Source of the DNA: Paenibacillus pasadenensis DSM 19293
GTDB taxonomy: Bacteria; Bacillota; Bacilli; Paenibacillales; Paenibacillaceae
NCBI RefSeq assembly: GCF_000422485.1
Contig: NZ_KE383857.1
Coordinates: 64,064 to 128,063 of the forward strand
Direction of reading: 5' to 3'
DNA length: 64,000 nt
Both the position numbers and the translations under genes were made by a program. Positions 17,310-26,584 of the stretch are shown piece after piece (position 1 is the first letter of the stretch; each line of letters starts with the position of its first letter). Under the pieces are notes generated by a model. The model did not search any database. It was not told the DNA's origin and saw only the letters and a list, made by a program, of their open reading frames with translations.

Positions 17310-18603
17310 GACAGGTCGGGAAAAGGAAGGCGAGCCGCGTCCGGAGTCCGGAGCGGCAGGAGCGTCTGCGGCGGAGGAGGGAGCGGGAGCGTCTGCGCCG
17401 GAGCAGGCCGCCGGAGCGGCAGGAGCATGTGCGGAGCATGCGGAAGCGGCCTCGACCGCGCTGGAGCAGGCTGCCGAAGTGGCAGGAGCGTCCGCGTCCT
17501 CCCCTGCTCCCGGCGAGATCGGGGCGAACGTGGAGCTGCTGCTGGAGGGCATCGGCTCGCGGATGGACGATCCGCGGTTCCGGGAGCTGCTGCGCCAGTC
17601 GCTGCGGCAGCTGTCGAATGTCAAGTTCGCGCTCGACGAGGCTTCGATCGTGGCGGTCACCGACGCGGCGGGGCGCATCCGCTACGTCAACGACCGCTTC
17701 TGCGCGATCTCGGGCTACGCGCGCGAGGAGCTGATCGGCCAGACGCATCGCATCGTCAAGTCGGGCCATCATGATCCGGCTTTTTTTCGCGAGCTATGGA
17801 GCCGCATCTCCTCCGGACAGGTATGGAAAGGCGAGATCCGCAACCGCTCCAAAAACGGCCGCCTGTATTGGGTCGATACAACCATCGTACCGTTCGCCGA
17901 CGAGTCGGGCCGGCCGTACCAGTATCTGGCGATCCGCCACGAGGTGACGGAGCTCAAGGAGACGCAGGACCAGCTGCAGCAGGCGATGGCGGGCATGATG
18001 CAGATCCAGGAGGAGGAGCGGCGGCGCTTCTCGCGCGAGCTGCATGACGGGATCGGACAAAGCCTGTTCTCGCTCAAGATCTCGCTCGACCGCATGCTGC
18101 TGGAGGGCGCCGATACGCGACTCGAGTCGCTGCGGACCGATGTGTCGCAGCTCATGGAGGAGGTGCGCGGCATGGCCTGGGAGCTGCGTCCGTCCGTGCT
18201 GGACGATCTTGGCGTCGTGCCGGCGCTGCGCACCTACATCCAGAGCTTCGAGCGTCATTACGGCATCCGCGTCCGCTTCGTCTCGACGCTGTCCCGGCGG
18301 CCCGAGCTCGGCGCGGAGACGGCGCTTTACCGCGTCGTGCAGGAGGCGCTGACCAATCTGGCCAAGTACGCGGGCGTGTCCGAGGCTTCCGTCTCCCTGA
18401 AGGAGGAGGAGGGCCGGCTCGAGGCGCTCGTCCGCGACGACGGCGCCGGCTTCGAGCCGCTGCAGCCGCGCGGCGGAGGCGTCGGGCTGTTCAGCATGGA
18501 GGAGCGGGCCCGCGCCGCCGGCGGCGTGCTCGAGGTGCGGTCGGCCCCGGGCCTCGGCACCGAGGTGAAGCTGACGCTGCCCGCGGAGCGGAAGCAGCCG
18601 TGA
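17302..18603 (+). CDS. PAS-domain sensor histidine kinase (HisKA_3), NreB-like without the Cys cluster
   Basis: 433 aa, no membrane segments, so cytoplasmic. Residues 1-75 are Ala/Glu-rich low complexity. A PAS domain (~105-225) is recognisable from AVTDAAGRIRYVNDRFCAIS and NRSKNGRLYWVDTTIVP. The HisKA_3 dimerisation helix has the phospho-His in FSRELHDGIGQSLF. The HATPase domain (~330-430) has ALTNLAKYA, DDGAGF and GVGLFSMEERA. The PAS core has one Cys, so it lacks the four-Cys oxygen-labile cluster of NreB. It probably phosphorylates the preceding regulator; the signal may come through the GAF protein. The start is TTG 17302. Confidence 0.88.
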   Translation: MTETGREKEGEPRPESGAAGASAAEEGAGASAPEQAAGAAGACAEHAEAASTALEQAAEVAGASASSPAPGEIGANVELLLEGIGSRMDDPRFRELLRQSLRQLSNVKFALDEASIVAVTDAAGRIRYVNDRFCAISGYAREELIGQTHRIVKSGHHDPAFFRELWSRISSGQVWKGEIRNRSKNGRLYWVDTTIVPFADESGRPYQYLAIRHEVTELKETQDQLQQAMAGMMQIQEEERRRFSRELHDGIGQSLFSLKISLDRMLLEGADTRLESLRTDVSQLMEEVRGMAWELRPSVLDDLGVVPALRTYIQSFERHYGIRVRFVSTLSRRPELGAETALYRVVQEALTNLAKYAGVSEASVSLKEEEGRLEALVRDDGAGFEPLQPRGGGVGLFSMEERARAAGGVLEVRSAPGLGTEVKLTLPAERKQP

Positions 18604-18634
18604 AGCTGCGCTGGGCTTAGCTGATGCAGAGAGG

Positions 18635-18815
18635 GAGCTGCGCGGAAAAACCGAGCAGCTCGGGTGCGGAGGCGGCGAATGAGGGGAGTTGCGCGGAAAA
18701 ACCGAGCAGCTCGGGTATGGAGGCGGACGAACGAGCGGAGTTGCGCGGAAAAACCGAGTAACTGGGTAGCGGAGACGGAAGAACGAGGGGAGCTGCGCGG
18801 AAAAACCGGGTGTGC
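18635..18815. repeat. Array A1: four ~52-bp palindromic repeat units
   Basis: Copies begin at 18635, 18686, 18738 and 18790. Each has an imperfect hairpin GAGTTGCGCGG-AAAAA-CCGAGCAGCTC followed by a variable ~22-bp tail. The same family forms the 13-copy array at 40.2 kb. It is intergenic, after the NreB-like kinase gene. Confidence 0.85.
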
Positions 18816-18879
18816 AGGAGCAATCACATGCCTCTGCTCGAAGCTAGCGATACTCACGAGCTCTATTCGTTCTGATTTG

Positions 18880-19050
18880 TGCTGGTTTAACCGGCTAACG
18901 AAACGGACACGCCTTATTGCTGTCCAAACCGCTCCCAAAGCCGCCTTTCCAACTAAATAGCGATCCTCCGTTTCGTTAGCGGAAAAAAAGCCTGCAAAAC
19001 CGCCGAATAGCGTTTCCTAGTATCGTTAGCGCCGAGGATGCCTCCGTAGT
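18880..19050. repeat. Intergenic inverted and direct repeats (TTCGTTAGC motif)
   Basis: GCTAACGAAACGGA (18894-18907) is the exact reverse complement of TCCGTTTCGTTAGC (18967-18980). A diverged direct copy (AATAGCG...TCGTTAGCG) follows at about 19007-19031. No coding capacity is recognised. Confidence 0.55.
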
Positions 19051-19057
19051 GAGAACG

Positions 19058-19253
19058 CGTCGCCCCGCCCAGCACCCGCGCCCCGCCCAACGCCAGCGCC
19101 CCGTCCCAGTGCCCGCGCCCCGTCCCGGCGGCAGCGCCCCGTCCCGGCGGGAGCGCCCCGCCCAGCACCCGCGCCCCGCCCAGCGGCAGCGCCTCGCCCC
19201 GGCGGGAGCGCCCCGTCCCGGCGGCAACGCCCCCTGCTCCGCCCCTGCTCCGC
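19058..19253. repeat. Very GC-rich low-complexity stretch
   Basis: About 200 bp made of variants of GCGCCCCGTCCCGGCGG and CGCCCCGCCCAGCACC. Several frames stay open simply because of composition; none has a ribosome site or a recognisable fold. Confidence 0.7.
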
Positions 19254-19285
19254 CCCGCCCGATGGGCGAGGCGGGCTTTCTTTTC
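19254..19285 (+). terminator. Terminator upstream of the hemerythrin-like gene
   Basis: CCCGCC pairs with GGCGGG around GATGGGCGA, followed by CTTTCTTTT; it may end transcription from the nre-like operon. Confidence 0.6.
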
Positions 19286-19292
19286 TCTATAA

Positions 19293-19335
19293 TGTGATTT
19301 ATTTCACATACATACCGTGAGAAGCAGGATACACT
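19293..19335 (+). promoter_or_regulatory. Perfect FNR box and class II promoter of the hemerythrin-like gene
   Basis: TGTGA-TTTATT-TCACA (19293-19308) matches the FNR consensus exactly. The -10 TACACT is at 19330-19335. A start near 19342 would place the box centre at -41.5, the standard class II activator position. This predicts induction without oxygen. Confidence 0.85.
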
Positions 19336-19364
19336 AAAGCCATGAAACAAGGAGGTTGATGGAG

Positions 19365-19877
19365 ATGAGAACCATGGCCCCGCAAGAGGAAAGGCTCTCG
19401 ACGCTGACGCATCCCGCTCCCGACATCGCAGTCGAGCGGGCATCCCGGGAGCAGGAGCGGCTGCACGCCGAGCTGCAGGCGCTCGTCCGGCAGACCTGCT
19501 CCGTCCGTCAGGCGGAAGAGCCGGTGAGGCTGAGCCGGGAATTCCGCAAGCTGACGAGCCAGGTGCTGAAGCTGCAGGAGGACTGGCAGGCGCACAGCCG
19601 CTGGGTGGAGACGGAGTTTCTGCCGTATGTGACGTGGTACTGGGGAGAGGAGCCCGATCTGTTCGCGCTCATGGACCATGAATACGAGCTCGCCGAACGG
19701 TGCCTGGAGCGCTTCAACGAACGGCTCGGCCAGGCAGCCGTGCCGCTGGAGCCGGAGGATGCCCGCAAGCTGACCTCCCATCTGCTCCAAGCGTATGCGA
19801 TCCTCAAAAACCGCATGCTGGAGGAAGAGGAGCTCGTGCAGCAGCTGAAGGACCGGTCCAACCGGTACGATTTCTAG
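19365..19877 (+). CDS. Hemerythrin-like (HHE domain) protein
   Basis: 170 aa, all-helical. His/Glu spacing fits an HHE di-iron bundle: LHAELQALV in helix 1, WQAHSRWVETEFLPYV in helix 2, LMDHEYELAERCL in helix 3, and SHLLQAYAILKNRMLEEEELV in helix 4. Such proteins bind oxygen or NO or repair iron-sulfur clusters. The perfect FNR promoter upstream supports a role in the anaerobic or nitrosative response. AAGGAGG favours ATG 19365 (9 nt); ATG 19359 is possible. The TAG stop codon lies inside the left end of an inverted-repeat element, so the original C-terminus may have been altered. Confidence 0.75.
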   Translation: MRTMAPQEERLSTLTHPAPDIAVERASREQERLHAELQALVRQTCSVRQAEEPVRLSREFRKLTSQVLKLQEDWQAHSRWVETEFLPYVTWYWGEEPDLFALMDHEYELAERCLERFNERLGQAAVPLEPEDARKLTSHLLQAYAILKNRMLEEEELVQQLKDRSNRYDF

Positions 19878-20040
19878 GGCGTGTTTGCAACCCCGCTCAG
19901 GAGCGTCTATCACCGCCTTTTTGCCCCCTGCTTCGTCACGCAGACTCGACGTACCCCCGGTACGCCTTCGCCTACGTTCCTCGCAGGGATCAAAAATTCG
20001 GCCCTATCTGCTTCCTTCGAAGGATGCAAACACACCCTAG
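19874..20040. mobile_element. MITE-like 167-bp element with terminal inverted repeats
   Basis: CTAGGGCGTGTTTGCA at the left end (19874) and TGCAAACACACCCTAG at the right end are inverted repeats with one mismatch in 16. The interior contains the palindromic CGACGTACCCCCGGTACG-like segment and no gene. It abuts and supplies the stop codon of the hemerythrin-like gene. Insertion is inferred; there is no transposase. Confidence 0.6.
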
Positions 20041-20052
20041 CCGCGCCGAACT

Positions 20053-20070
20053 AAGTGAAAATATTCACAA
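20053..20070. promoter_or_regulatory. FNR/Rex-like operator before doxX-adhE-pflB
   Basis: AAGTGAAAATATTCACAA contains AGTGA-N6-TCACA (one mismatch to FNR). On the other strand it reads TTGTGAA-TATT-TTCACTT, close to the Rex consensus TTGTGAA-N4-TTCACAA. Fermentation genes are classical targets of both. CATAAT at 20122-20127 is a possible -10. Confidence 0.55.
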
Positions 20071-20188
20071 TAAAATACGGCAAACGTGACAAACCGCACA
20101 TCCGAGCCTTCCGGCAAGAAGCATAATGAAGGAGCAAGGAAGAAACAGCCAGGCAAGCAAGTCTAATCCACGAAAGGGGTTGACCGTC

Positions 20189-20734
20189 ATGGTCGCCAAA
20201 TTTTTCAGAGAAAACGCATGGGTAGGGGCAGCGATCCTGCTGCTGAGGGTATATGTAGGCTGGGATTGGATGACGCACGGGTGGGAGAAGATGAGGGACG
20301 GCTTCGATGCCGGAGGCTTCCTCCAGAACGCGGTCGCCAAGCCGGTCGCCGATCGGGCGACGCAGGAGGTGCTGTTCCCGACCTACACCTGGTTCATCGA
20401 GCATGTCGCCCTGCCGAACGTGAAGATCATCAACTTCCTCATCCCGGTCGGCGAGTTCCTGATCGGCCTTGGCCTCATCGTCGGCGGACTGACGCTGACG
20501 GCAGCCTTCTTCGGCATGATGCTCAACTTCCTCTTCCTCTTCGCCGGCACCGTAAGCACGAACCCGTGGCTGCTGCTGATCGGCACGATCATCTTCTTCG
20601 CCGGCGCCAACGCCGGACGGTTCGGACTGGACGGCCTGCTGAAGCCGCATCTGCGCAAGTGGTGGAACGAGCGCGGCGGCGAGGACGCCGGCGCCGGACG
20701 CGGACTGTTCGCCAAGAAAGCCGCCAAGCACTGA
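20189..20734 (+). CDS. DoxX family membrane protein
   Basis: 181 aa with four predicted membrane helices (around AAILLLRVYVGWDWM, IINFLIPVGEFLIGLGLIVGG, AAFFGMMLNFLFLFAG and WLLLIGTIIFFAG), as in DoxX/DoxD-like proteins. Relatives are linked to redox or quinone chemistry, but most are uncharacterised. ATG 20189 follows AAAGGGG; an upstream in-frame ATG at 20126 would add 21 polar residues and is less likely. It is first in line before adhE and pflB behind an FNR/Rex-like site, so it may belong to the fermentation regulon. Confidence 0.82.
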   Translation: MVAKFFRENAWVGAAILLLRVYVGWDWMTHGWEKMRDGFDAGGFLQNAVAKPVADRATQEVLFPTYTWFIEHVALPNVKIINFLIPVGEFLIGLGLIVGGLTLTAAFFGMMLNFLFLFAGTVSTNPWLLLIGTIIFFAGANAGRFGLDGLLKPHLRKWWNERGGEDAGAGRGLFAKKAAKH

Positions 20735-20803
20735 ACCGGCGCGAGTCCAGCGCCAGCAAGACGCTCATCCAGGCAGCACCTCATAGACAGCTCCACGAAG
20801 ATC

Positions 20804-20872
20804 CGAGCCGAATCTGATCCAGATCCGGCTCGCCGGGGCATGAGGGGTCGGCGGTCCGCCGGCTCCTCATGC
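20804..20872 (+). promoter_or_regulatory. Two consecutive hairpins in the adhE leader
   Basis: CGAGCCG-A-ATCTG pairs with CAGAT-C-CGGCTCG (20804-20832). GCATGAGG...CGGCGG pairs with CGCCG...CCTCATGC (20838-20872). There are no T-runs, so they are unlikely to be simple terminators; mRNA processing or attenuation is possible. Confidence 0.5.
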
Positions 20873-20925
20873 GATCGGCATCCATAGAAACGGTCCGCAA
20901 AGGACCGACAGGAGGCAGGAGAGTC

Positions 20926-23532
20926 ATGGCGATGAAGGAAAAAGCCCAGCAGCAGGTCGTTTCCGCGCAGGATGAAGTGAACCGGCTGGCCGCAAGGGCC
21001 AAAAAAGCCCAGGCGGCCTACATGAAGCTGGACCAGGAGCAGGTCGACCGGATCGTGCAGGCGATGGCGCTGGCCGGCCTCGACCGGCACATGCCGCTCG
21101 CCAAGCTTGCGGTCGAGGAGACCGGGCGCGGCGTCTACGAGGACAAGATCACCAAGAATATTTTCGCCACGGAATACATCTACCACAGCATCAAGAACGA
21201 GAAAACGGTCGGCGTCATCGAGGAGAACGTCCACGAAAGCTACCGCAAGGTCGCCGAGCCCGTCGGCGTCATCGCCGGCATCACGCCGGTGACCAACCCG
21301 ACGTCCACGACGATGTTCAAGGCTCTGATCGCGGCCAAGACCCGCAACCCGATCGTGTTCGCGTTCCACCCGTCGGCGCAGCGCTCCAGCTCGGAGGCGG
21401 CCCGCACGCTGCTGCAGGCGGCCGTCGCCGCCGGCGCTCCCGAGCACTGCATCCAGTGGATCGAGCATCCGTCCGTCGAAGCGACGCAGCTGCTCATGAA
21501 CCACAAGGACATCGCGCTCGTGCTCGCCACCGGCGGCTCGGCGATGGTCAAGTCCGCGTACAGCACCGGCAAGCCGGCGCTCGGCGTCGGTCCCGGCAAC
21601 GTGCCTTGCTTCATCGAGCGCACGGCGAACCTGGAGCAGGCGGTCACCGACCTGATCCTGTCCAAGACGTTCGACAACGGCATGATCTGCGCCTCCGAGC
21701 AGGCGGTCATCCTCGACGAGCCGATCTATGCCGAGGCGAAGCGGCTCATGAGCGAGAAGGGCTGCCATTTCCTGAACGAGGAGGAAAAGGCCGCCGTCTC
21801 CAAGCTCGTCATCCAGACGGACAAATGCGCGGTCAACGCCGTCATCGTCGGCCAGTCCGCGGCCAAGATCGCCGAGATGGCCGGCATCTCCGTCCCGGCC
21901 GGCACGAAGGTGCTCGTCGCCGAGCTCGAAGGCGTCGGCGAGAAATACCCGCTGTCGGCCGAGAAGCTGAGCCCCGTGCTCGCCTGCTACAAGGTCAAGA
22001 CGGCGCAGGACGGCATCGAGCGGGCCGCGCAGGTCGTCGCCTTCGGCGGCATGGGCCACTCCTCGGTCGTGCACTCGCACGACGACGCGGTCATCGCGGC
22101 GTTCGCGGGGCGGCTGCAGACCGGCCGCATCATCGTCAACTCCCCTTCGACGCACGGCGCGATCGGCGACATCTACAACACGAACCTGCCGTCGCTGACG
22201 CTCGGCTGCGGCTCGTACGGCAGCAACTCGACGACGAACAACGTATCGGCGGTGAACCTCATCAACATCAAGCGCGTGGCGACCCGGACGAACAACATGC
22301 AGTGGTTCAAGCTCCCGCCGAAGATCTACTTCGAGCGCGGCGCGACCCAGTACCTCGAGAAAATGCCCGACATCACCCGCGTGGCGATCATCACCGACGA
22401 GGCGATGGTGAAGCTCGGCTACGTCGAGAAGGTCGAGTACTACCTGCGCAAGCGCCGGCTGCCGGTCGCCGTCGAGATCTTCTCCGACGTCGAGCCCGAC
22501 CCGTCGGTCGAGACGGTCGAGCGCGGCACGCGCATGCTGGCGGCGTTCAAGCCGGACTGCATCATCGCGCTCGGCGGCGGCTCCCCGATGGACGCGGCCA
22601 AGGCGATGTGGCTGTTCTACGAGTACCCGGACACGAGCTTCGACTCGCTGAAAATGAAGTTCCTGGACATCCGCAAGCGCATCTACAAGTACCCGCGCCT
22701 CGGCAGCAAGGCCCAGTTCGTCGCCATCCCGACGACGTCGGGCACCGGCTCGGAGGTGACCTCGTTCGCCGTCATCACCGACAAGAACAAGGGCAACACG
22801 AAGTACCCGCTCGCCGACTACGAGCTGACGCCGGACGTCGCCATCGTCGATCCGGACTACGTGTACACGCTGCCGAAGACGGCGGTCGCCGACACCGGCA
22901 TGGACGTGCTGACGCATGCGATCGAAGCGTACGTCTCGGTCATGGCGAGCGACTACACGGACGGCCTCGCGCTCAAGGCGATCCAGCTCGTGTTCGAGAA
23001 CCTGGAGGCGTCGTACCATCAGGCCGATCCGAGAGCCCGCGAGAAAATGCACAACGCCTCGACGATCGCCGGCATGGCGTTCGCGAACGCCTTCCTCGGC
23101 ATCAACCACAGCCTGGCGCACAAGTGGGGCGGCCAGTACCATACGGCCCACGGCCGCACGAACGCGATTCTGATGCCGCATGTCATCAAGTACAACGCGT
23201 CGGCGCCGTCGAAGTTCGCTTCGTTCCCGAAATACGACCACTTCGTCGCCGACAAGCGCTACGCGGACATCGCCCGCCTGCTCGGCCTGCCGGCCCGCAC
23301 GACGGAGGAAGCCGTCGCCAGCCTGATCGAGGCGATCCGCGGCCTGAACCGCTCGCTCGGCATTCCGGAGTCGTTCCAGGCGCTCGGCTTTGACGAGAGC
23401 GACTTCGAGGCCCGCGTCGACGAGCTCGCCGACCGCGCCTTCGAGGACCAGTGCACGACCGCCAACCCGCGCATGCCGCTCGTGACCGAGCTGGCGGACG
23501 TCTATCGCAACGCTTTCTACGGACGGTTCTAG
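20926..23532 (+). CDS. adhE: Bifunctional acetaldehyde-CoA / alcohol dehydrogenase
   Basis: 868 aa. It converts acetyl-CoA to acetaldehyde and then ethanol, oxidising two NADH per acetyl-CoA. The N-terminal aldehyde dehydrogenase domain (~1-440) has the catalytic Cys near residue 255 in [10 protein letters not shown]. The C-terminal iron-dependent alcohol dehydrogenase domain has [13 protein letters not shown] for NAD and iron ligands in [12 protein letters not shown] and [17 protein letters not shown]. Length is as in E. coli AdhE. ATG 20926 follows GGAGGCAGGAG. Only 70 bp separate it from pflB, giving a complete acetyl-CoA-forming and -consuming anaerobic pair. Confidence 0.97.
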   Translation: MAMKEKAQQQVVSAQDEVNRLAARAKKAQAAYMKLDQEQVDRIVQAMALAGLDRHMPLAKLAVEETGRGVYEDKITKNIFATEYIYHSIKNEKTVGVIEENVHESYRKVAEPVGVIAGITPVTNPTSTTMFKALIAAKTRNPIVFAFHPSAQRSSSEAARTLLQAAVAAGAPEHCIQWIEHPSVEATQLLMNHKDIALVLATGGSAMVKSAYSTGKPALGVGPGNVPCFIERTANLEQAVTDLILSKTFDNGMICASEQAVILDEPIYAEAKRLMSEKGCHFLNEEEKAAVSKLVIQTDKCAVNAVIVGQSAAKIAEMAGISVPAGTKVLVAELEGVGEKYPLSAEKLSPVLACYKVKTAQDGIERAAQVVAFGGMGHSSVVHSHDDAVIAAFAGRLQTGRIIVNSPSTHGAIGDIYNTNLPSLTLGCGSYGSNSTTNNVSAVNLINIKRVATRTNNMQWFKLPPKIYFERGATQYLEKMPDITRVAIITDEAMVKLGYVEKVEYYLRKRRLPVAVEIFSDVEPDPSVETVERGTRMLAAFKPDCIIALGGGSPMDAAKAMWLFYEYPDTSFDSLKMKFLDIRKRIYKYPRLGSKAQFVAIPTTSGTGSEVTSFAVITDKNKGNTKYPLADYELTPDVAIVDPDYVYTLPKTAVADTGMDVLTHAIEAYVSVMASDYTDGLALKAIQLVFENLEASYHQADPRAREKMHNASTIAGMAFANAFLGINHSLAHKWGGQYHTAHGRTNAILMPHVIKYNASAPSKFASFPKYDHFVADKRYADIARLLGLPARTTEEAVASLIEAIRGLNRSLGIPESFQALGFDESDFEARVDELADRAFEDQCTTANPRMPLVTELADVYRNAFYGRF

Positions 23533-23602
23533 GAGGAAGGCCGCGCTGCGGCGATCAAGCGATCGTCGCGGCGCGGCGACCAAGCGAAGGAGGAGTACAG
23601 CT

Positions 23603-25870
23603 ATGGCCATCAATGAAAAGGACATCCGAGCGGCTGAAGGACAGGAGGCCTGGAGAGGCTTTCGTCCCGGCAAATGGCAGCGCGCCATCGACGTCAATGC
23701 CTTCATCGGCGCCAATCTGACCCCGTACGAGGGCGACGAGGCATTCCTCGCCGAGCCGACGGAAGCGACGCGCGCGCTGTGGGAGGAGGTGCTGCGGCTC
23801 ATGAAGCAGGAGCGCGAGCGCGGCGGCGTGCTCGACGTCTCCACGGACGTCGTCTCGACGATCGTCTCGCACGGCCCCGGCTACATCGACCGGCCGCTGG
23901 AGCAGATCGTCGGCCTGCAGACGGACGCGCCGCTGAAGCGCTCCGTGCAGCCTTTCGGCGGCATCCGCATGGTGATCGACGCCTGCGAGGCGTACGGCTA
24001 CAAGGCGGACGAGGCGATGGTGAAGACGTTCACCGACATCCGCAAGACGCATAACCAGGGCGTGTTCGACGCCTACACGGCCGACATGCGCCTGGCGCGC
24101 AAGGCCGGCATCATCACCGGCCTGCCGGACGCCTACGGCCGCGGCCGCATCATCGGCGACTACCGCCGCGTGGCGCTGTACGGCATCGACCGGCTCGTCG
24201 CCGACAAGAAGGCCGAGCTGAAGCAGCGCGAGGGCGCGCCGATGAGCGAGAGCCTCATCCGCCAGCGCGAGGAGCTGTCCGAGCAGATCCGGGCGCTCGG
24301 CGAGCTGAAGCAGATGGCGGCCTCGTACGGCTTCGACCTGTCGGAGCCGGCCGCGACGGCCAAGGAAGCGGTGCAGTGGCTGTATTTCGCCTACCTCGCG
24401 GCCATCAAGGAGCAGAACGGCGCGGCGATGAGCATCGGGCGCATCTCCAGCTTCCTCGACATCTACATCGAGCGCGACCTGGCCGAAGGACGCCTCGACG
24501 AGGCGCAGGCGCAGGAGCTGGTCGACCATCTCGTCATGAAGCTGCGGCTGGTGAAGTTCCTGCGCACGCCGGACTACAACGAGCTGTTCAGCGGCGATCC
24601 GACGTGGGTGACGGAATCGATCGGCGGCATGGGGCTGGACGGGCGCTCGCGGGTGACCAAGAGCAGCTTCCGCTTCCTGCACACGCTGTACAATCTCGGA
24701 CCCGCGCCGGAGCCGAACCTGACGGTGCTCTGGTCGAGGCAGCTGCCGCAAGGGTTCAAGGAATACTGCGCCAAGGTGTCGATCGACACGAGCTCGATCC
24801 AGTATGAGAACGACGATCTGATGCGTCCGCTGTACGGCGACGACTACGGCATCGCGTGCTGCGTGTCGGCGATGCGGATCGGCAAGCAGATGCAGTTTTT
24901 CGGCGCGCGGGCGAACCTGGCCAAGGCGCTGCTGTATGCGATCAACGGCGGCGTCGACGAGAAGCTCGGCGAGCAGGTCGGACCGGCGTACGCGCCGATC
25001 ACGGCGGACGTGCTTGATTACAAGGAAGTGCTCAAGCGCTACGACAGCATGCTCGACTGGCTGGCGGGGCTGTACATCGACACGCTCAACGTCATCCACT
25101 ACATGCACGACAAGTACAGCTACGAGCGCATCGAGATGGCGCTGCACGACACCGACCTCGTGCGCACGATGGCCTGCGGCATCGCCGGCCTGTCGGTCGT
25201 CGCCGACTCGTTGAGCGCGATCAAGCACGCCAAGGTGCGTCCGATCCGCGACGAGCGCGGGCTGGCGGTCGACTTCGAGATCGAGGGCGACTACCCGCAG
25301 TACGGCAACAACGACGACCGCGTCGACCGCATCGCCGTGGAGCTGACGGAGCGCTTCATGAACAAGCTGAGGCGGCATGAGACGTACCGCGGAGCGGTGC
25401 ATACGCAGTCGGTGCTGACGATCACGTCGAACGTCGTCTACGGCAAAAAGACCGGCAGCACGCCGGACGGCCGCAAGGCCGGCGAGCCTTTCGCCCCCGG
25501 CGCGAACCCGATGCACGGCCGCGACCGCAAGGGCGCGCTCGCCTCGCTGAACTCGGTCGCCAAGCTGCCGTACGACAGCAGCCTCGACGGCATCTCCAAC
25601 ACGTTCTCGATCGTGCCGAAGGCGCTCGGCAAGGAGGCCGACGTCCGCGTGAGGAACCTCGTCTCGCTGCTCGACGGCTACAGCGCCAAGGGCGGGCACC
25701 ATCTGAACGTGAACGTGTTCAACCGCGAGCAGCTGATGGACGCGATGGAGCATCCGGAGCAGTACCCGCAGCTGACGATCCGCGTGTCGGGGTATGCGGT
25801 GAACTTCATCAAGCTGACGCGCGAGCAGCAGCTGGACGTGATCAACCGGACGTTCCACGGCTCGGTGTGA
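23603..25870 (+). CDS. pflB: Formate C-acetyltransferase (pyruvate formate-lyase)
   Basis: 755 aa glycyl-radical enzyme turning pyruvate and CoA into acetyl-CoA and formate without oxygen. The active-site pair Cys419-Cys420 is in [10 protein letters not shown], and the radical Gly is about residue 730 in the C-terminal RVSGYAV motif, both as in the E. coli enzyme. AAGGAGGAG precedes the ATG. It is downstream of adhE and, across a 714-bp repeat-rich gap, upstream of its activase. Confidence 0.97.
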   Translation: MAINEKDIRAAEGQEAWRGFRPGKWQRAIDVNAFIGANLTPYEGDEAFLAEPTEATRALWEEVLRLMKQERERGGVLDVSTDVVSTIVSHGPGYIDRPLEQIVGLQTDAPLKRSVQPFGGIRMVIDACEAYGYKADEAMVKTFTDIRKTHNQGVFDAYTADMRLARKAGIITGLPDAYGRGRIIGDYRRVALYGIDRLVADKKAELKQREGAPMSESLIRQREELSEQIRALGELKQMAASYGFDLSEPAATAKEAVQWLYFAYLAAIKEQNGAAMSIGRISSFLDIYIERDLAEGRLDEAQAQELVDHLVMKLRLVKFLRTPDYNELFSGDPTWVTESIGGMGLDGRSRVTKSSFRFLHTLYNLGPAPEPNLTVLWSRQLPQGFKEYCAKVSIDTSSIQYENDDLMRPLYGDDYGIACCVSAMRIGKQMQFFGARANLAKALLYAINGGVDEKLGEQVGPAYAPITADVLDYKEVLKRYDSMLDWLAGLYIDTLNVIHYMHDKYSYERIEMALHDTDLVRTMACGIAGLSVVADSLSAIKHAKVRPIRDERGLAVDFEIEGDYPQYGNNDDRVDRIAVELTERFMNKLRRHETYRGAVHTQSVLTITSNVVYGKKTGSTPDGRKAGEPFAPGANPMHGRDRKGALASLNSVAKLPYDSSLDGISNTFSIVPKALGKEADVRVRNLVSLLDGYSAKGGHHLNVNVFNREQLMDAMEHPEQYPQLTIRVSGYAVNFIKLTREQQLDVINRTFHGSV

Positions 25871-25892
25871 CGGAGCGGCGCTGGCGATAGGT

Positions 25893-25933
25893 GGGAGCGG
25901 ATTGGAGCGGATTGGAGCGGATTGGAGCGGGCG
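25893..25933. repeat. Short tandem repeat (GGAGCGGATT)n
   Basis: About four copies of a 10-bp unit directly after pflB. Confidence 0.8.
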
Positions 25934-26313
25934 CATGGCAGCCGGGCCGGCGCGAGGCGCTCGGAGCCCGACAACCGCTCCGCGAAGGGAAGGGCCCTCC
26001 GATCGCTCTTGAACGCAGGAATCCCCGATCCCCTTTTCCAAAAAGGTGGATTCCCGCCTTCAAAGGCGAACGCGTCCGCTTCTCCAGGCTCCTTCCCTTC
26101 GCTCCGCTGGCGGGTCCTTGAAGAGGATGCCGCTGAGCCCCGGAGCTTAAAGGGCGCTGCGCGAAAGGAAAAAGACATTCAAGCATTCAAGCCGATAGCC
26201 GCTGCGCGGAGGAACACCTGCGTGGCTGTCGCAGAGCGGCAAGCTGCTGCTCTGAACGCCGACGGTTAGCAGTCCGATGCTCCCCTTTTCAATAGCACCC
26301 TCCTGCAAGAATC
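25934..26313. other. Intergenic sequence between pflB and array A2
   Basis: No gene is supported. It holds a strong imperfect hairpin, GGAATCCCCGATCC...GGTGGATTCC (about 26022-26058), and inverted GAAGGGAAG / CTTCCCTTC segments about 100 bp apart, which may act as a terminator or processing structure for the adhE-pflB transcript. Confidence 0.5.
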
Positions 26314-26517
26314 GAAAGAGCCGGTTGGCCGGAAGCAGGGAGCCGAGAGTGCCTTGGATGCGAGGAAAGAGCCGGTCAGCTGGAAGCAGGGAGCCGAGAG
26401 TGCCTTGGATGCGAGGAGAGAGCCGGTCAGCTGGAAGCAGGGAGTCGAGAGTGCCTTGGATGCGGGGAGAGAGCCGGTTGGCTGGACCCAGGGAGTCGAG
26501 AGTGCCTTGGATGTGAA
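26314..26517. repeat. Array A2: four 51-bp tandem repeats before pflA
   Basis: Each unit reads GAGCCGGTCAGCTGGAAGC, AGGGAGCCGAGAGTG, CCTTGGATGCGAGGA with small changes. Unlike the other arrays it lacks a clear hairpin, but it shares GTGCCTTGGATG with array A6. Because 51 is a multiple of three, frames stay open through it. Confidence 0.85.
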
Positions 26518-26584
26518 GGTAGTACTTGGTAAGAGAAGAAAAGGGCGGACGAGAGCTGCGAAACGGTAGAGGGAGGGAACCATC

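Noticed and set aside
19049..19297. Pro/Arg-rich frame in the GC-rich stretch
   Set aside because: Compositional artefact of CGCCCC repeats, ending in a terminator.
20383..23844. Very long minus-strand frame opposite adhE
   Set aside because: High-GC codon shadow of adhE: Arg/Val/Asp/Leu-rich translation with no domain, while the plus strand is an unmistakable AdhE.
23555..26041. Long minus-strand frame opposite pflB
   Set aside because: Shadow of a clear pyruvate formate-lyase gene.
26277..26516. Short frame repeating SRSAGSREPRVPWMRGE
   Set aside because: It lies wholly in 51-bp array A2; no ribosome site and many frames are open there.
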